Origin: JAKFWF01 sp963741505
GTDB taxonomy: Bacteria; Pseudomonadota; Alphaproteobacteria; Rhizobiales; Hyphomicrobiaceae
Direction of reading: 5' to 3'
Length of the DNA stretch: 64,000 bases
Assembly (NCBI GenBank): GCA_963741505.1
Contig: CAVUIJ010000014.1
Span: 124,001-188,000, forward strand
The notes beneath the pieces were generated by a model. That model did not search any database. It was given only the letters and a program-made list of their open reading frames with translations, and was not told the origin of the DNA. Of this stretch, positions 8,545 to 18,897 are shown in pieces (positions within the stretch are counted from its first letter, which is position 1; the number at the start of each line of letters is the position of its first letter). The translations under genes and the position numbers were made by a program.

Positions 8545-9531
8545 TTACTGCGCAGGCGGCGTGAGCGCGGCTGATTGACGCGCTGTACGGCGCGACCGCC
8601 GGCGTGGCGCCGGTGGCGGCTCCTCGGCAACGGCGGTCGGTTGGGGCGCGTCAACCAACTCGATCTGATGCGGATCGAGAATTTCGATCGCCGGCCCGCC
8701 GCGCCGCTCGATCCAGCCGCGCAGACGCAGCCGCCGGCCGAGCGTCTGGTCGAGGGTGAGGCCGTCCGCCGACCAGGCCCGGGCGATTGCCGGCTTGATC
8801 GCGATCGAGAACCCACGCGGCGCCGGCGTCCCGTCCTCGGCCGCAGCGTCGTTACCGCGCGCGGGCAGGGCGCCCTCGGGGCCGAACCGCAGGATCAGCG
8901 CCGCGCGGCCGACGATCACCCCCGTGACCGCACCTTCGACGATCTGGAATGTGCTGCGAAGCCGCATCAGATCCTGGGCGCGGGCAGCGTCGCGCGCCTG
9001 ATAAGCGGCGTGCGCCCATAGCCCCACCCGCGCATGCCGGGCGATCGCTTCGTGCGCCACGAGTTCGCGCAGGCAGCCGGCGTTGTCCTTGACGACAAAG
9101 GCGCGGGCATAGCCCTGGCTCAGCTGGCTCGCCTGCACCCACACCCGCTCGCCGGTCGCATCCGGCTCGAGGAAAACGTGGGCCAGTGTTCGGCCATAGC
9201 GATCGGCGCGGCGACCGGAGAATGCGAGCGTCACCGACCGGCCGAGGATCAGGCGTTCGAGGGCGGCCTTCGCCTCGCGCTCAGGCGGCCAGAACGATAC
9301 CTCCAGCGCGGCGTCGGGCGAACGCGGGCTGAGCGCGCCGATCAGGCGTACTTCGCTGCCGTCGTCGAGCGTCAATGTCTCGGCATCGATGACGTTCGTC
9401 ACCGCGCGCGTTGGGCCCGGCTCCAGCGCGCAGGCGGTGCGTTCTTCCTCGGCCGCGGCCGGCGACGGCAATAGTGATGCCAAGCCGGCAAGCATGAAGG
9501 CCGCGAGCAGGCGGCTGCACGCGGAATACAT
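8545..9531 (-). CDS. Secreted thermonuclease-like (SNase-fold) protein
   Basis: A 328-residue protein with a signal peptide (residues about 8-27, ending PAAAEE). Residues about 40-165 have the staphylococcal-nuclease OB-fold: TRAVTNVIDAETLTLDDGSEVRLIG and ADRYGRTLAHVFL, the latter holding the arginine of the RYGR motif. The usual (D/A)PE glutamate after RLIG is replaced by ALSPRSPD, so the catalytic base of true nucleases seems to be missing. The C-terminal half includes a second beta-rich region ending in DPHQIELV, then a basic proline-rich tail. Possibly a binding rather than a cutting protein. It is convergent with carD. Confidence 0.72.
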   Translation of the reverse strand: MYSACSRLLAAFMLAGLASLLPSPAAAEEERTACALEPGPTRAVTNVIDAETLTLDDGSEVRLIGALSPRSPDAALEVSFWPPEREAKAALERLILGRSVTLAFSGRRADRYGRTLAHVFLEPDATGERVWVQASQLSQGYARAFVVKDNAGCLRELVAHEAIARHARVGLWAHAAYQARDAARAQDLMRLRSTFQIVEGAVTGVIVGRAALILRFGPEGALPARGNDAAAEDGTPAPRGFSIAIKPAIARAWSADGLTLDQTLGRRLRLRGWIERRGGPAIEILDPHQIELVDAPQPTAVAEEPPPAPRRRSRRTARQSAALTPPAQ

Positions 9532-9662
9532 GCCGGCAATGGCGCGATCGACGCTTCATCTCGCGACATCCTTGCAGACGCCGCCGCCGGCCGCACCTGG
9601 GAGGGCCGCGGGTTGGCGGCAGTGGCCATTCCGTGCTAGATGGTTGCGGTTGCGAACGCGCA

Positions 9663-9739
9663 GGTCCCGTAGCTCAGCTGGATAGAGCGAGAGTTTCCTA
9701 AACTCTAGGTCGCAGGTTCGAGACCTGCCGGGATCACCA
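9663..9739 (+). tRNA. tRNA-Arg (anticodon CCT)
   Basis: A 77-nt cloverleaf: acceptor GGTCCCG pairs with CGGGATC (one G-U), the D stem is GCTC/GAGC, the anticodon stem AGAGT/ACTCT encloses the loop TTCCTAA (anticodon CCT, codon AGG), the T stem is GCAGG/CCTGC with TTCGAGA, and CCA is encoded. Its last 48 bp are repeated at 33176-33223, marking it as the island attachment site. Confidence 0.97.
9692..9739 (+). repeat. attL: tRNA-Arg 3' 48 bp
   Basis: Runs from AGTTTCCTAAACTCTAGG inside the anticodon arm to the CCA end. Identical to 33176-33223. Integration keeps the tRNA gene whole at this side. Confidence 0.92.
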
Positions 9740-10394
9740 GTTAAATCAATAATTTACAGAACAATCCTTGCGATGCGCTCCCCTGTTGGCAAGCACATAG
9801 CAAGCACCAAGCTCGCCTATCTGTAGTCCAACTTGAGGCTGATCCGCCTCGATTTGCCAGTGCCGCCATCGGCTTCCCCGGAATGCGCAATCGGCCATCA
9901 GCGCAGTGTCATGCTGCCCAAACTCAACCTTACTTTATGCCGCCCCACTGTTGATGGCTAAGCGGCGCAGCATTGAGTTGGCCCCGGATCGTCCGCCATT
10001 GCGGAAGGTGCCTATCCAGCAGGGCGAGGGATTATCGTTGTGCTGGCGCACGAGCTGGTGCGACAGCTCATGCACGACCACGCAGTCCAGGCAATGCGGC
10101 GGCTTCTTTGCCTGTTCCGTGTTGAGGCGGATTGTCCTGCGCGCCGGGCTGAGGCTGTCCTACTTGGTCCTTATCTTCTGCGCGAAGAATTTATTGACGG
10201 TCAACGCGATGATTCCAGGGAATTGGCGCTGCTGATCGGACACTACAATTCATCGCGCGGGCCTTCTGGCTGGTGACCACAAACACCGTGTGCAGCGGCT
10301 GGCGCGCAGGCGCGTTCGCGGACTGAGCTTTGTGCAAGAATCATTAGTCTCAGCCGTCTGGGCAGACAGAGTCCCTCGCGCTACAGTCCAAACC
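9740..10394 (+). other. Island left end, no intact gene; possible peptidase-like scrap
   Basis: No complete gene is seen. A frame open from about 9977 to 10276 (GTG at 10040) contains GIIVVLAHELVRQLMHDH, reminiscent of the HE-x-x-H zinc region of ImmA/IrrE-type peptidases, but the second histidine is an arginine and the flanking parts do not match. It could be a decayed fragment. The 3' part leads into the cas3 start at 10395. Confidence 0.3.
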
Positions 10395-12747
10395 ATGAGC
10401 ACATCCGCGCCTGCAGTCTACGCGCATTCCGTTGAAGGACAGCCGGACACAAATTGGCAGAGCATGGCAGATCATGCCTGGCAAGTTGCAGCATTGGCCA
10501 GGAAGCATGCGGACAAGTTTGGTGCTGCCGCGTTGGGCGAGGTGGCTGGGCTATTGCATGATCTTGGCAAGTATTCGGATGAGTTCCAACGCAAGCTGCA
10601 TGGCGCGAATATCAGGGTCGATCATTCGACCGTTGGTGCGCGGGTCGCCGCACAGAGGTTTGCAAGGTGTGAACCGCTGGGACAGCTGCTCGCCTACGTA
10701 ATTGCCGGGCACCACGCGGGACTGGCCAACGGGGCCGGCGGCGGCGGAACGCTGCAAGACCGGCTGGACGATAAGAAGTACACCATTCCCGCAGTGATGA
10801 ACTGGGATCAGCGATTTGGCATTGCCGCCGTCCCTGGCGGCACCACCGCTGCGACCGCATCCGGACAAGTCTATCCGTGATCTGCGCAATGGGTTCCAGC
10901 TATCGGTGCTCACGCGCATGCTGTTCTCCGCGCTCGTTGATGCCGACCGGCTCGACACGGAAACATTCTATACTCGTGTCGATGGCCGCCCCTTGCCACC
11001 GCGCGGTGACTGGCAGTCACTCGAAGTTCTGAAGTGCCGGCTCGACTACTTCATGGCGGAGAAGGCGGCATCAGTATTGCAGTGTCCCAGTATCGAGGGG
11101 CAGCGGCGCGTCAACGCAGAGCGCGCAAAGATTCTGAGCGCCGCCCGCGCCAAGGCATCAGAGCCACCCGGCCTGTTCTCGCTGACCGTTCCAACCGGTG
11201 GCGGCAAGACGCTGGCGTCACTGACCTTCGCACTCGATCATGCCGTGAAGCACGGCCTCGATCGCGTGATCTACGTCATCCCATTCACCAGCATCATCGA
11301 GCAGACGGCAGCAAGTATTCCGCGAGGCACTGGGGCCCGAGTTGGCCGGCCACGTCATCGAGCACCACTCGGCGTTTCGCGAGGAGGAAGCGCTCGCAGC
11401 GCAATGAGCACCGGTGACGAAAGCAGCCTGCAGGCCGGCGAGCGCATGCGGCTTGCGACCGAGAACTGGGATGCGCCGATCGTCGTCACCACCTCAGTGC
11501 AGTTCTTCGAGAGCCTGTTCTCGAACCGGCCGAGCCAATGCCGCAAGCTGCACAACATCGCCCGCAGCGTCGTCATTCTCGACGAAGCACAAACGTTGCC
11601 GCTGACGTTGTTGCGGCCGTGCGTCGCCATGCTCGACGAACTCGCGCGCAATTACGCGACCAGCATCGTGCTGTGCACCGCGACGCAACCGGCACTCGAA
11701 GCCGTGCGGCCGGGCGGCGCCAAGGGGCTCGACGGCGGGCTCATCAACGTGCGCGAGATCGTCGACGACCCGCAGCGGCTCTACGAGACGATGCGGCGGG
11801 TGACGGTGAGGAAATCCGACAAGCGCGATAACTGATGAGCACCTGGTCGAGGAATTGCGCGGGCACGAACAGGTGCTATGCATCGTCGGCACGCGCGCGC
11901 ACGCCCGCGATTTGTATCTGGCGCTGCAGGCGCATGATCCGGCCAACACGTTCCATCTGTCGGCGCTGATGTGTCCCGCGCATCGCAGCCTGAAGCTCGA
12001 GGAGATCAAGGCGGCGTTGGCAAACGGCCCATGCCGCGTGGTGGCGACGACCGTGGTCGAGGCCGGCGTCGATATCGATTTCCCCATGTCTATCGCGCAA
12101 TGGCCGGGCTCGAACTCGATCGCCCAGGCCGCCGGCCGCTGCAATCGCGAGGGCAAGCGCGACAAGGAGCAGTCGATCGTGCAGCTGTTCGAGATCGAGG
12201 GGCGCAACAGCATCCGCGAATTGCGCGCCAACGAGGCGGCGGCGCGCAGCGTTCTGCGCGGGCCGCATGGCAAAGATCCGCTGAGCCTCGCCGCGATCGA
12301 GAGCTATTTCGACGAACTCTATTGGCACAAGATGCAGGGGCGCGGCGACGACGGCCTCGACAAGCCGGGCATTCTGGCGCTGCTCAACGAACGCGCGCGC
12401 GAGGCGCCGTGCTGCCGTTCGAGGACGTGGCCAACGCTTTCCGCATGATCGACAGCGTCATGGAGCCGGTGATCATCCCGTTAGATGACGAGGCGCGCGC
12501 CCTCATCGCGGCATTGGCGACGACGGATGATATCCGCGGCGTCGCCCGCAAACTGCAGCCCTACATCGTCAACGTGCCGCAGGCTGAGTTCGCGAAGTTG
12601 CGGGCGGCCGGCAGCATCCAGCCGGCGCATCCCGCTCGCTTTGACGAGCAGTTCGTCGTGCTTGTATCGACAAAGCTCTATTCGCAGGATTTCGGCGTCG
12701 ACTGGAGCGACCCGACACGGCGCGCGGCGGAAGACAACCTGTTTTGA
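10395..12747 (+). pseudogene. cas3: cas3 of a type I-C CRISPR system, frameshifted
   Basis: Cas3 is the HD nuclease plus helicase that degrades target DNA. All parts can be read but in changing frames: the HD domain (GEVAGLLHDLGKYSDEFQRKL), Walker A (VPTGGGKTLASL), the DEAQ box (VVILDEAQTLP), motif III (CTATQP) and motif VI (QAAGRCNREGKRD). Frame changes lie near 10825, 11314, 11402, 11830 and 12408. The changes near 11402 (CAATGAGC) and 12408 (CCGTGCTG) are each repaired by one extra base in a short run. As given, the longest frame ends after the first helicase lobe, so no full Cas3 can be made. It is the first gene of a cas3-5-8c-7-4 operon. Confidence 0.9.
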
Positions 12748-12851
12748 TGTCGCCCTGTGGATCACAGGGATAACTGCCCTATCATCCGTAATCGGCGCAC
12801 AGACTAACCTAGGGTTTCCTCGGTCAGCTTGCAGCGTTTTGGGGTGTTGCC

Positions 12852-13518
12852 ATGTCCTACGGCATTCGATTGCACGTCGCGGGCGACCGTGCCTGCTTCA
12901 CCCGCCCCGAAATGAAAGCCGAACGCGTCAGCTACGACGTGATCACGCCGTCGGCGGCGCGCGGCATCCTCGAGGCGATCTACTGGAAGCCGGCGATCCG
13001 CTGGGTCGATCGACAAGATCCATGTCCTGAAGCCGATCCGCTTCGAGAGCATCCGCCGCAACGAGGTCGGCTCGAAGATCAGCGAGGCGAACGTCAAGCG
13101 CGCGATGAATTCCGGCCGCCTCGACGGCCTGGCGCTGGTCGTCGACGAGGATCGCCAGCAGCGCGCCGTCGACCATCCTGCGCGACGTCGCCTACGTCAT
13201 CGAGGCGCATTTCGACATCGTGCACGCCAAGGCCGGCACCGACGACAACCAGGCCAAGCACCACGAGATGTTCACCCGCCGCGCCGCCAAGGGGCAGTGC
13301 TTCCACCAGCCGTGCCTCGGCACCCGCGAGTTCGCCGCCGACTTCTCGCTGATCGAAGGCGCGGTGCCGAAGTCGCGAACTCGACCGGCGAGAAGGACCT
13401 CGGCTGGATGCTCTACGACATCGACTTCGCCAACGACAAGGCGCCGTTCTTCTACCGCCCGATGATGGTCGACGGCATCATCGACGTCGCGAAATTCTGG
13501 CGGGAGACCGGCCGATGA
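12852..13518 (+). pseudogene. cas5c: cas5c, frameshifted
   Basis: Type I-C Cas5 processes the crRNA and caps the Cascade complex in place of Cas6. The start MSYGIRLHVAGDRACFTRPEM and ITPSAARGILEAIYWKPAIRW are typical. The rest continues in other frames: IDKIHVLKPIRFESIRRNEVG, then RDVAYVIEAHFDIVHAKAG and CFHQPCLGTREFAADF, then GWMLYDIDFANDKAPFFYRP. Frame changes lie near 13008, 13160 and 13372. The stop overlaps the cas8c start (ATGA at 13515), so the operon's translational coupling is still visible. Confidence 0.88.
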
Positions 13519-15323
13519 TCTTGCAGGCGCTCAAAAGCTACTATGACCGCGTGGCCGGGTATGAAGGCGCCAAGATCGCGCCGCCCGGCTACAGCTATCA
13601 GAACATTTCGTTCGCCATCATCCAGCGAGGATGGCGCGGTGCTCGATGTGAACGATCTGCGGACCACCGAAGGCAGAGATCCCGGCCGTATCGATGCTGG
13701 TGCCGCAGCCGCCGAACTGCCGGCAAGAAGCCGCCGCCGCTTCCTTTGGGACAAGACCGCATACGTCTTCGGCGTCGAGCGCAGCGAAGAAGCGAATGAG
13801 CCGATCGAAGAAAACCGCTATCGCGAGGCGATTCGCGAGTACCACAAGATTTGCTGGCAGACAGCACTGACACGGGACTGCAGGTATTCCTGACATTCCT
13901 CGATCGCTGGCAGCCGGAGCAGTTCGCCGGATTGCGGCATGCCACCGAGATGTTGGACAGCAACGTCGTGTTCCGTATCGGTGACGAGCGCGGCTATCTG
14001 CATGATCGCCCTGCTGCGCAGACGATCTGGGCGCAGGCCATGTCGCGGGCGCTGCGGCATCGGCAATGTGCCTCGTCACCGGCCAGAACCTGCCGATCTC
14101 GCGGATGCACGCGTCGATCAAGGGCGTCAGGGACGCGCAGGTCGGCGGCGCATCGATCGTGTCGTTCAATCAGAAATCGTTCGAGTCCTACGGCAAGGAA
14201 CAGGGCGACAACGCACCGGTTTCCGAAGCAGCCGCCTTCGCCTACACGACCGCGCTCAACGATCTGTTGCGTCGGGATGGCGCGCAGAAAATCCGGATCG
14301 GTGATGCGACCACGGTGTTCTGGGCCGACGCCTCGGATGCGAAGCAGGCCGAAGTCGCCGAGAGCGTGTTCGGCTGGATGAACGATCCGAAGCCACCCGA
14401 GCAGCAGGACAATGCCGCCAACGCCCAACTGCGTCAGGAGGTCATGGAGCGCATCGAGCAGGGCCGGCCGCTCGACAATCCGGAACTCCATCTCGCCGAA
14501 GGCACCCGCTTCTACATCCTCGGCCTCGCCCCCAACGCGGCCCGGCTGTCGGTGCGGTTCTGGGAGGCGACGACGTTCGGCGCAATTGGGCAAGGCGTTT
14601 CATGATCATTTCAGCGATCTGCGCATCGAGCCCCGGCCCTGGAATGCCCAACTCGCCCGCCATCTGGCGGCTGCTTTACGAAATCGCGCCGCTGCGAAAG
14701 CTGGAAAACTGTCCCGCCCAATCTCGCCGGCGAAATGATGCGGGCCGTGCTGTCCGGCCGCGATTATCCGACGACGTTGCTCGGCGCGGTCATCAGCCGG
14801 ATCCGCGCCGACCACGACATCGGCGGCATGCGCGCCGCGATCATCAAAGCCTGTCTGGTGCGCCCTCTGCGGCGCGCGTCAACCTTGCCCAAGGAGGACT
14901 ATCTCGTGAGCCTGGATCGCGACAACACCCATAGAGGCTACCGGCTCGGACGCCTGTTCGCCGTGCTCGAAGCGGCACAGCGCGCCGGTGTCGGGCAGGT
15001 GAACGCATCGATGCGCGACAAATTCATCGCGACCGCATCGTCCGCACCCACCCGCATCTTTCCGCTGCTGTTACGGGCGCCCAGGATCACCTCTCGGCGG
15101 CACGCAAAGAGGGCGAGCCGGCCGGGCGGTCAGGCTCGAAAAGGAGATCGGCCAGATCATGGACGGCCTCGACGCCGCGATGCCGTTTCCAGCGTCTCTG
15201 CAATTGACCGACCAGGGTCATTTCTTCGTTGGCTATTACCACCAGCAGTCCGAACTGTTCATTCCGAAACAGCCCGGCGAAACCATCGCCGATACCAATT
15301 CCGAAACCACCGACAACGGCTGA
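13515..15323 (+). pseudogene. cas8c: cas8c (csd1), frameshifted
   Basis: Large subunit of type I-C Cascade, which recognises the PAM. Recognisable blocks follow in order: MILQALKSYYDRVAG; FLWDKTAYVFGVE; LTFLDRWQPEQFAGLRHATEM; CLVTGQNLPISRMHASIKGV; FYILGLAPNAARLSVRFWE; DYPTTLLGAVISRIRADHDI; and a C-terminus around HFFVGYYHQQSELF ending at 15323. These lie in alternating frames with about six or seven single-base shifts (for example near 13625, 13850, 14065, 14590, 14735 and 15080). Each block alone keeps good coding sense without nonsense changes. Non-functional if the sequence is right. Confidence 0.88.
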
Positions 15324-15340
15324 AGCCACAGAGGTGATCA

Positions 15341-16248
15341 TGTCCAATATTCGAACCGCTATGATTTCGTCTTCTGTTCGATGTCACCAACGGCAATCCG
15401 AACGGCGATCCCGACGCCGGCAACTTGCCGCGGCTCGATCCCGAAACCAATCGCGGCCTCGTCACCGACGTCTGCCTGAAGCGCAAGGTGCGAAACTTCG
15501 TCGAGATGAAGAAGCCGGCAAGACCGCTTCGGCATCTACGTGCAAGAAGGCTCGATCCTGAACGAGAAGCATCGCGAAGGCCTACATGGAGGCGCGCCCA
15601 GGTGACCAAGTCGCCAAAGCCAAGAAGCTATCCCAAAGAGCGATGAGGAAGCCAAGGCGCGTGCAGAAGTTCATGTGCGACAATTTCTTCGATGTCCGCA
15701 CCTTCGGCGCGGTGATGTCGACCGGCATCAATTGCGGTCAGGTGCGCGGTCCGGTGCAATTGACCTTCGCCCAGTCGATCGAGCCGATCGTGCCGCTGGA
15801 AATCTCCATCACCCGGATGGCCGCGACCAACGAACAGGAGAAGAAGCAGAAGGCGGACGGCTGATGAGCGCAGGAGAACCGCACCATGGGCCGCAAGCAC
15901 ATCGTCCCCTATGGCCTCTATCGCGCGCATGGCTTCATCTCGGCCAAGCTCGCCGAACGCACCGGCTTCTCCGAAGCGGACCTCGCGCTGTTCTGGCAGG
16001 CGCTCGCCAACATGTTCGACCATGACCGCTCGGCGGCGCGCGGCGAAATGAACGCCCGCCGGCTGATCGTGTTCAAGCACGCCTCGGCCCTCGGCAACGC
16101 ACCCGCGCACAAACTGTTCGACGCGGTCAAGATCGCTCCCATCGGTGGCGAAAAACCAGCGCGCAGCTTCGCTGACTACGCCGGTCGTATCACCGTCGAT
16201 CGCGCCGCCATCCCGGCCGGCGTCGAAGTGATCGAGGCGATCGCATGA
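15341..16248 (+). pseudogene. cas7c: cas7c (csd2), frameshifted
   Basis: Backbone subunit of type I-C Cascade that coats the crRNA. Seen in pieces: RYDF, then FDVTNGNPNGDPDAGNLPRL, LVTDVCLKRKVRNFVEMKK, FMCDNFFDVRTFGAVMSTG, VRGPVQLTFAQSIEPI, and finally HIVPYGLYRAHGFISAKLAE to the stop at 16248. Frame changes lie near 15352, 15515, 15560-15650 and 15864. It starts 17 bp after the cas8c stop and overlaps cas4 by four bases. Confidence 0.88.
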
Positions 16249-16391
16249 CCAGCAACGCGCCTGCCGATGACGCCGATCTCATCCCACTCTCTGCCCTGCA
16301 GCACTTCCTCTACTGCCCGCGGCAGTGCGCGCTGATCCACGTGGAACAGGCGTGGTCGGAAAACCGTTTCACCGCCGAGGGCCGGGTGCTG
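16245..16391 (+). pseudogene. cas4: cas4, truncated by an IS21 element
   Basis: Only the first 49 residues or so of Cas4 remain: LIPLSALQHFLYCPRQCALI contains the first cluster cysteine, followed by HVEQAWSENRFTAEGRVL. At about 16391 the frame runs into the IS21 end. The RecB-type nuclease core and the three C-terminal cysteines are missing, as are cas1, cas2 and any repeat array, which should follow in a type I-C locus. Confidence 0.9.
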
Positions 16392-16458
16392 TGTCAACGC
16401 CGGAGGAATTTTGCAGCGGTTTGCCGGAGTAAAAGTGCAGCACGGATGCAAGCAAGAG

Positions 16459-16478
16459 GGCCCCCGATATCGGGGGCC
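16459..16478 (-). terminator. Palindrome at the end of istB
   Basis: Perfect 10-bp inverted repeat GGCCCCCGAT/ATCGGGGGCC just past the istB stop. No T-run follows on the minus strand, so it is a stable hairpin and only a possible terminator. Confidence 0.5.
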
Positions 16479-17291
16479 TTATTGCTTTTCGCGCTTCATT
16501 CCTGAGGGGCGGCGTCTGACGGCGGTTCTGGCCTTGGCGCGGCGTGACCGGCGCTTGGAGTGAGCGAGCCTGAAGCTGTCGCCGTTCATCTCAAGGATAT
16601 GGACGTGATGCGTGAGGCGGTCGAGGAGTGCGCCGGTGAGCCGCTCGGAGCCGAACACGGACGTCCACTCGTCGAATGGCAGATTGCTGGTGACCATCGT
16701 GCTGCCGCGCTCGTAGCGCTGGCTGAAGACCTCGAACAGCAGTTCGGCCCCGGTCGGCGACAGCGGCACATAGCCGAGTTCATCGATGATCAGCAGCTTG
16801 TAGCCGGCGAGCTGGCGCTGGAGCCGCAGCAGCCGCTTCTCGTCACGCGCCTCGAGCAGTTCGTGGACGAGAGCCGACGCCGTGATGAAGCCGACCGACA
16901 GGCCCTTCTGGCAGGCCGCCAGGCCAAGCCCGAGCGCGATGTGGCTCTTGCCCGTGCCGCTGTTGCCGACGGCGATGATGTTCTCGCGCCGCTCGACGTA
17001 GTCCGAGCGCGCCAGCTCCAGGACCAGCATCTTGTTCAGCGATGGCAGGGCCAGGAAGTCGAAGCTGTCGAGGCTTTTGACAGTCGGGAACTTCGCCGCC
17101 TTGATCCGGCGCTCGACCATGCGCCGCTCGCGATCGATCATCTCCATCTCGGCCAGCCGCATCAGGTAGCGCGGATGGTCGACGCCTTCAGCCGCACACT
17201 GGCGGGCGACCTTGTCGTACTCGCGCAGGAATGTCGGCAGCTTCAACGCCTTCAGATGGTGGGCGAGCAGGATCTGCGGTGTGTCGGTCAT
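16479..17291 (-). CDS. istB: IS21 helper ATPase IstB
   Basis: AAA+ ATPase that assists IstA in target capture during IS21 transposition. The 270-residue protein has Walker A (VGNSGTGKSHIALGLGLAA), Walker B (LLIIDELGYVPL) and a C-terminal arginine/lysine-rich tail. It starts at the ATG at 17291, overlapping the istA stop (ATGA), as is normal for this family. The longer open frame upstream is a shadow of istA. Unlike istA, it is intact. Confidence 0.93.
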   Translation of the reverse strand: MTDTPQILLAHHLKALKLPTFLREYDKVARQCAAEGVDHPRYLMRLAEMEMIDRERRMVERRIKAAKFPTVKSLDSFDFLALPSLNKMLVLELARSDYVERRENIIAVGNSGTGKSHIALGLGLAACQKGLSVGFITASALVHELLEARDEKRLLRLQRQLAGYKLLIIDELGYVPLSPTGAELLFEVFSQRYERGSTMVTSNLPFDEWTSVFGSERLTGALLDRLTHHVHILEMNGDSFRLAHSKRRSRRAKARTAVRRRPSGMKREKQ

Positions 17292-18789
17292 GCTGCCACT
17301 CCGGCCAGCAGATCCATGTACGACCGCGCCGATGTCGTCGCGACAGTCGCCTTGGGCAGATAGGGATAGATCGTCATGTCGAGGCGTGGCGGACGCCGCT
17401 CGATGCGGCACAGCACCAGATGCTTCACGGCATCGAAGCCGACCGCGCCGCGGGCGATGGCATCGCGCACGCCGGCGGCCACGTCGTCGATCTTGAACAC
17501 CTCCATCAGCCGCAGCACCTGCACGAACTCGCGCTTGCCCTTCTTGCCCATGCGGGCTTCCAGAAGCCGCCGCAGCGTCGCGAACTCCTCGGGCAACTTC
17601 CAATCGGCCAGCGGCGCCGCCTGGTCGAGCGCGTTGATCTTCTGCTCGATCAGCGCCAGGTAGTGCAGCGGATTGAACACGAAGTCCTCGCGCTCGTAGG
17701 AACGGGGATGGCGCGCAATGATCTCCGCGCCGCAGGCGATGACGACCTCATGCACGTAGCCGCGGACCAGCACCTTCTGGTGCCCGTAGGCCGTCGGCAC
17801 CGAGTAGTCGTTGCAGCCGGTAGCGCACCAGCGACAGCGAGGTGACCCGTCCCGGCTTCTTCTCGCAGGCGTCGTAGGGGGCCGGCAGCGGCGTCTGGAA
17901 GGCGGCAAGATCACGCTCCAGCCGCTCGCCGATCGTCTCCGTCATGGCCGCGCAGACGGTCGCCAGCCGCTTGCGGCAGCAGTCCATCAGATGGGCGTTC
18001 AACGCCTCGAAGCTCTCGAACACCGGGATCGGCACGAGGAAGTTCCGCCGCGCATAAGCCGACGAGCCCCTCGACCTTGCCTTTGTCGTTGCCTTTGCCA
18101 GGTCGGCCGAACCGATCCTTGAACAGGTAGTGCGATTGCAGCTCGCTGAACACCCGCGTCCGCTGCCGCTTGCCGTCGCCGAGAATGCGGGCAACCGCGA
18201 TCTTGGTGTTGTCGTAGAGGATCGACTGCGGCACGCCGCCGAAGAACGCGAACGCCCCACGTGCCCGTCGCAGAACGCTTCCGTCGTCTCTGCCGGGTAG
18301 GCCGCCACGAAGATCGCGTCGGAATGCGGCAGGTCCATCGCAAAGAAGTGGATCTTGCGCTCGACGCCGCCGATCACGCCGATGGCTTCGCCGAAGTCCG
18401 CCTGGGCATGCCCCGGCGGATGCGCAAGCGGCACGAACATCTCCTGCGTCCGCTGGCGCCAGCCCGCAACGTAGTCCTTCACAATCGTGATCTTGCCCGT
18501 GAAGCCGTGCTCGTCACGCAGCCGCTCGAAGATCCGCTTGCGACGTGTGCCGCTGCTTCTTCGGGCGATCCTTGTCGGCCGCCAGGATCGCATCGATAAT
18601 GCCAGTGAACCCGTCGAGCTTCGGCCGGAACGGCGGCTTCCTGCGCACGTATCCCGGCGGCACCGAGAACTTCAGCATCTTCGAGACCGTTCGGGCGTTG
18701 ATGCCGAAACCGTCCGCCGCCGCGCGCTCGCTGATCCCCTCGATCAGAACGGCGTGCCGAACCCGCGCGTAAAGCTCCACTGTCTTCAT
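17288..18789 (-). pseudogene. istA: IS21 transposase IstA, frameshifted
   Basis: DDE transposase of IS21. The N-terminal helix-turn-helix reads MKTVELYARVRHAVLIEG...ERAAADGFGINARTVSKML. The catalytic region includes PGHAQADFGEAIGVIGG (first Asp), then SILYDNTKIAVARILGDGKR (second Asp) and NDKGKVEGLVGYARR (Glu). The C-terminus covers NDYSVPTAYGHQKVLVRGYV to the stop at 17288. The frame changes near 18540, 18265, 18060 and 17820, so no full protein is predicted. Catalytic residues are preserved in the pieces. Confidence 0.88.
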
Positions 18790-18897
18790 CCCCCGCCCCC
18801 TGCCGACTCAGGCAAAGGGCTCTATCTGCCGCAGTTTTGCTCCGGCGCAACCGAACAAATCGGCCGCTTCAGTGAGGGATTATTGCTCCGGCTTTTA

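Noticed and set aside
10395..12747. Programmed ribosomal frameshifting in cas3
   Set aside because: There are at least five shifts in both directions with no slippery-site pattern; decay or sequence error is simpler.
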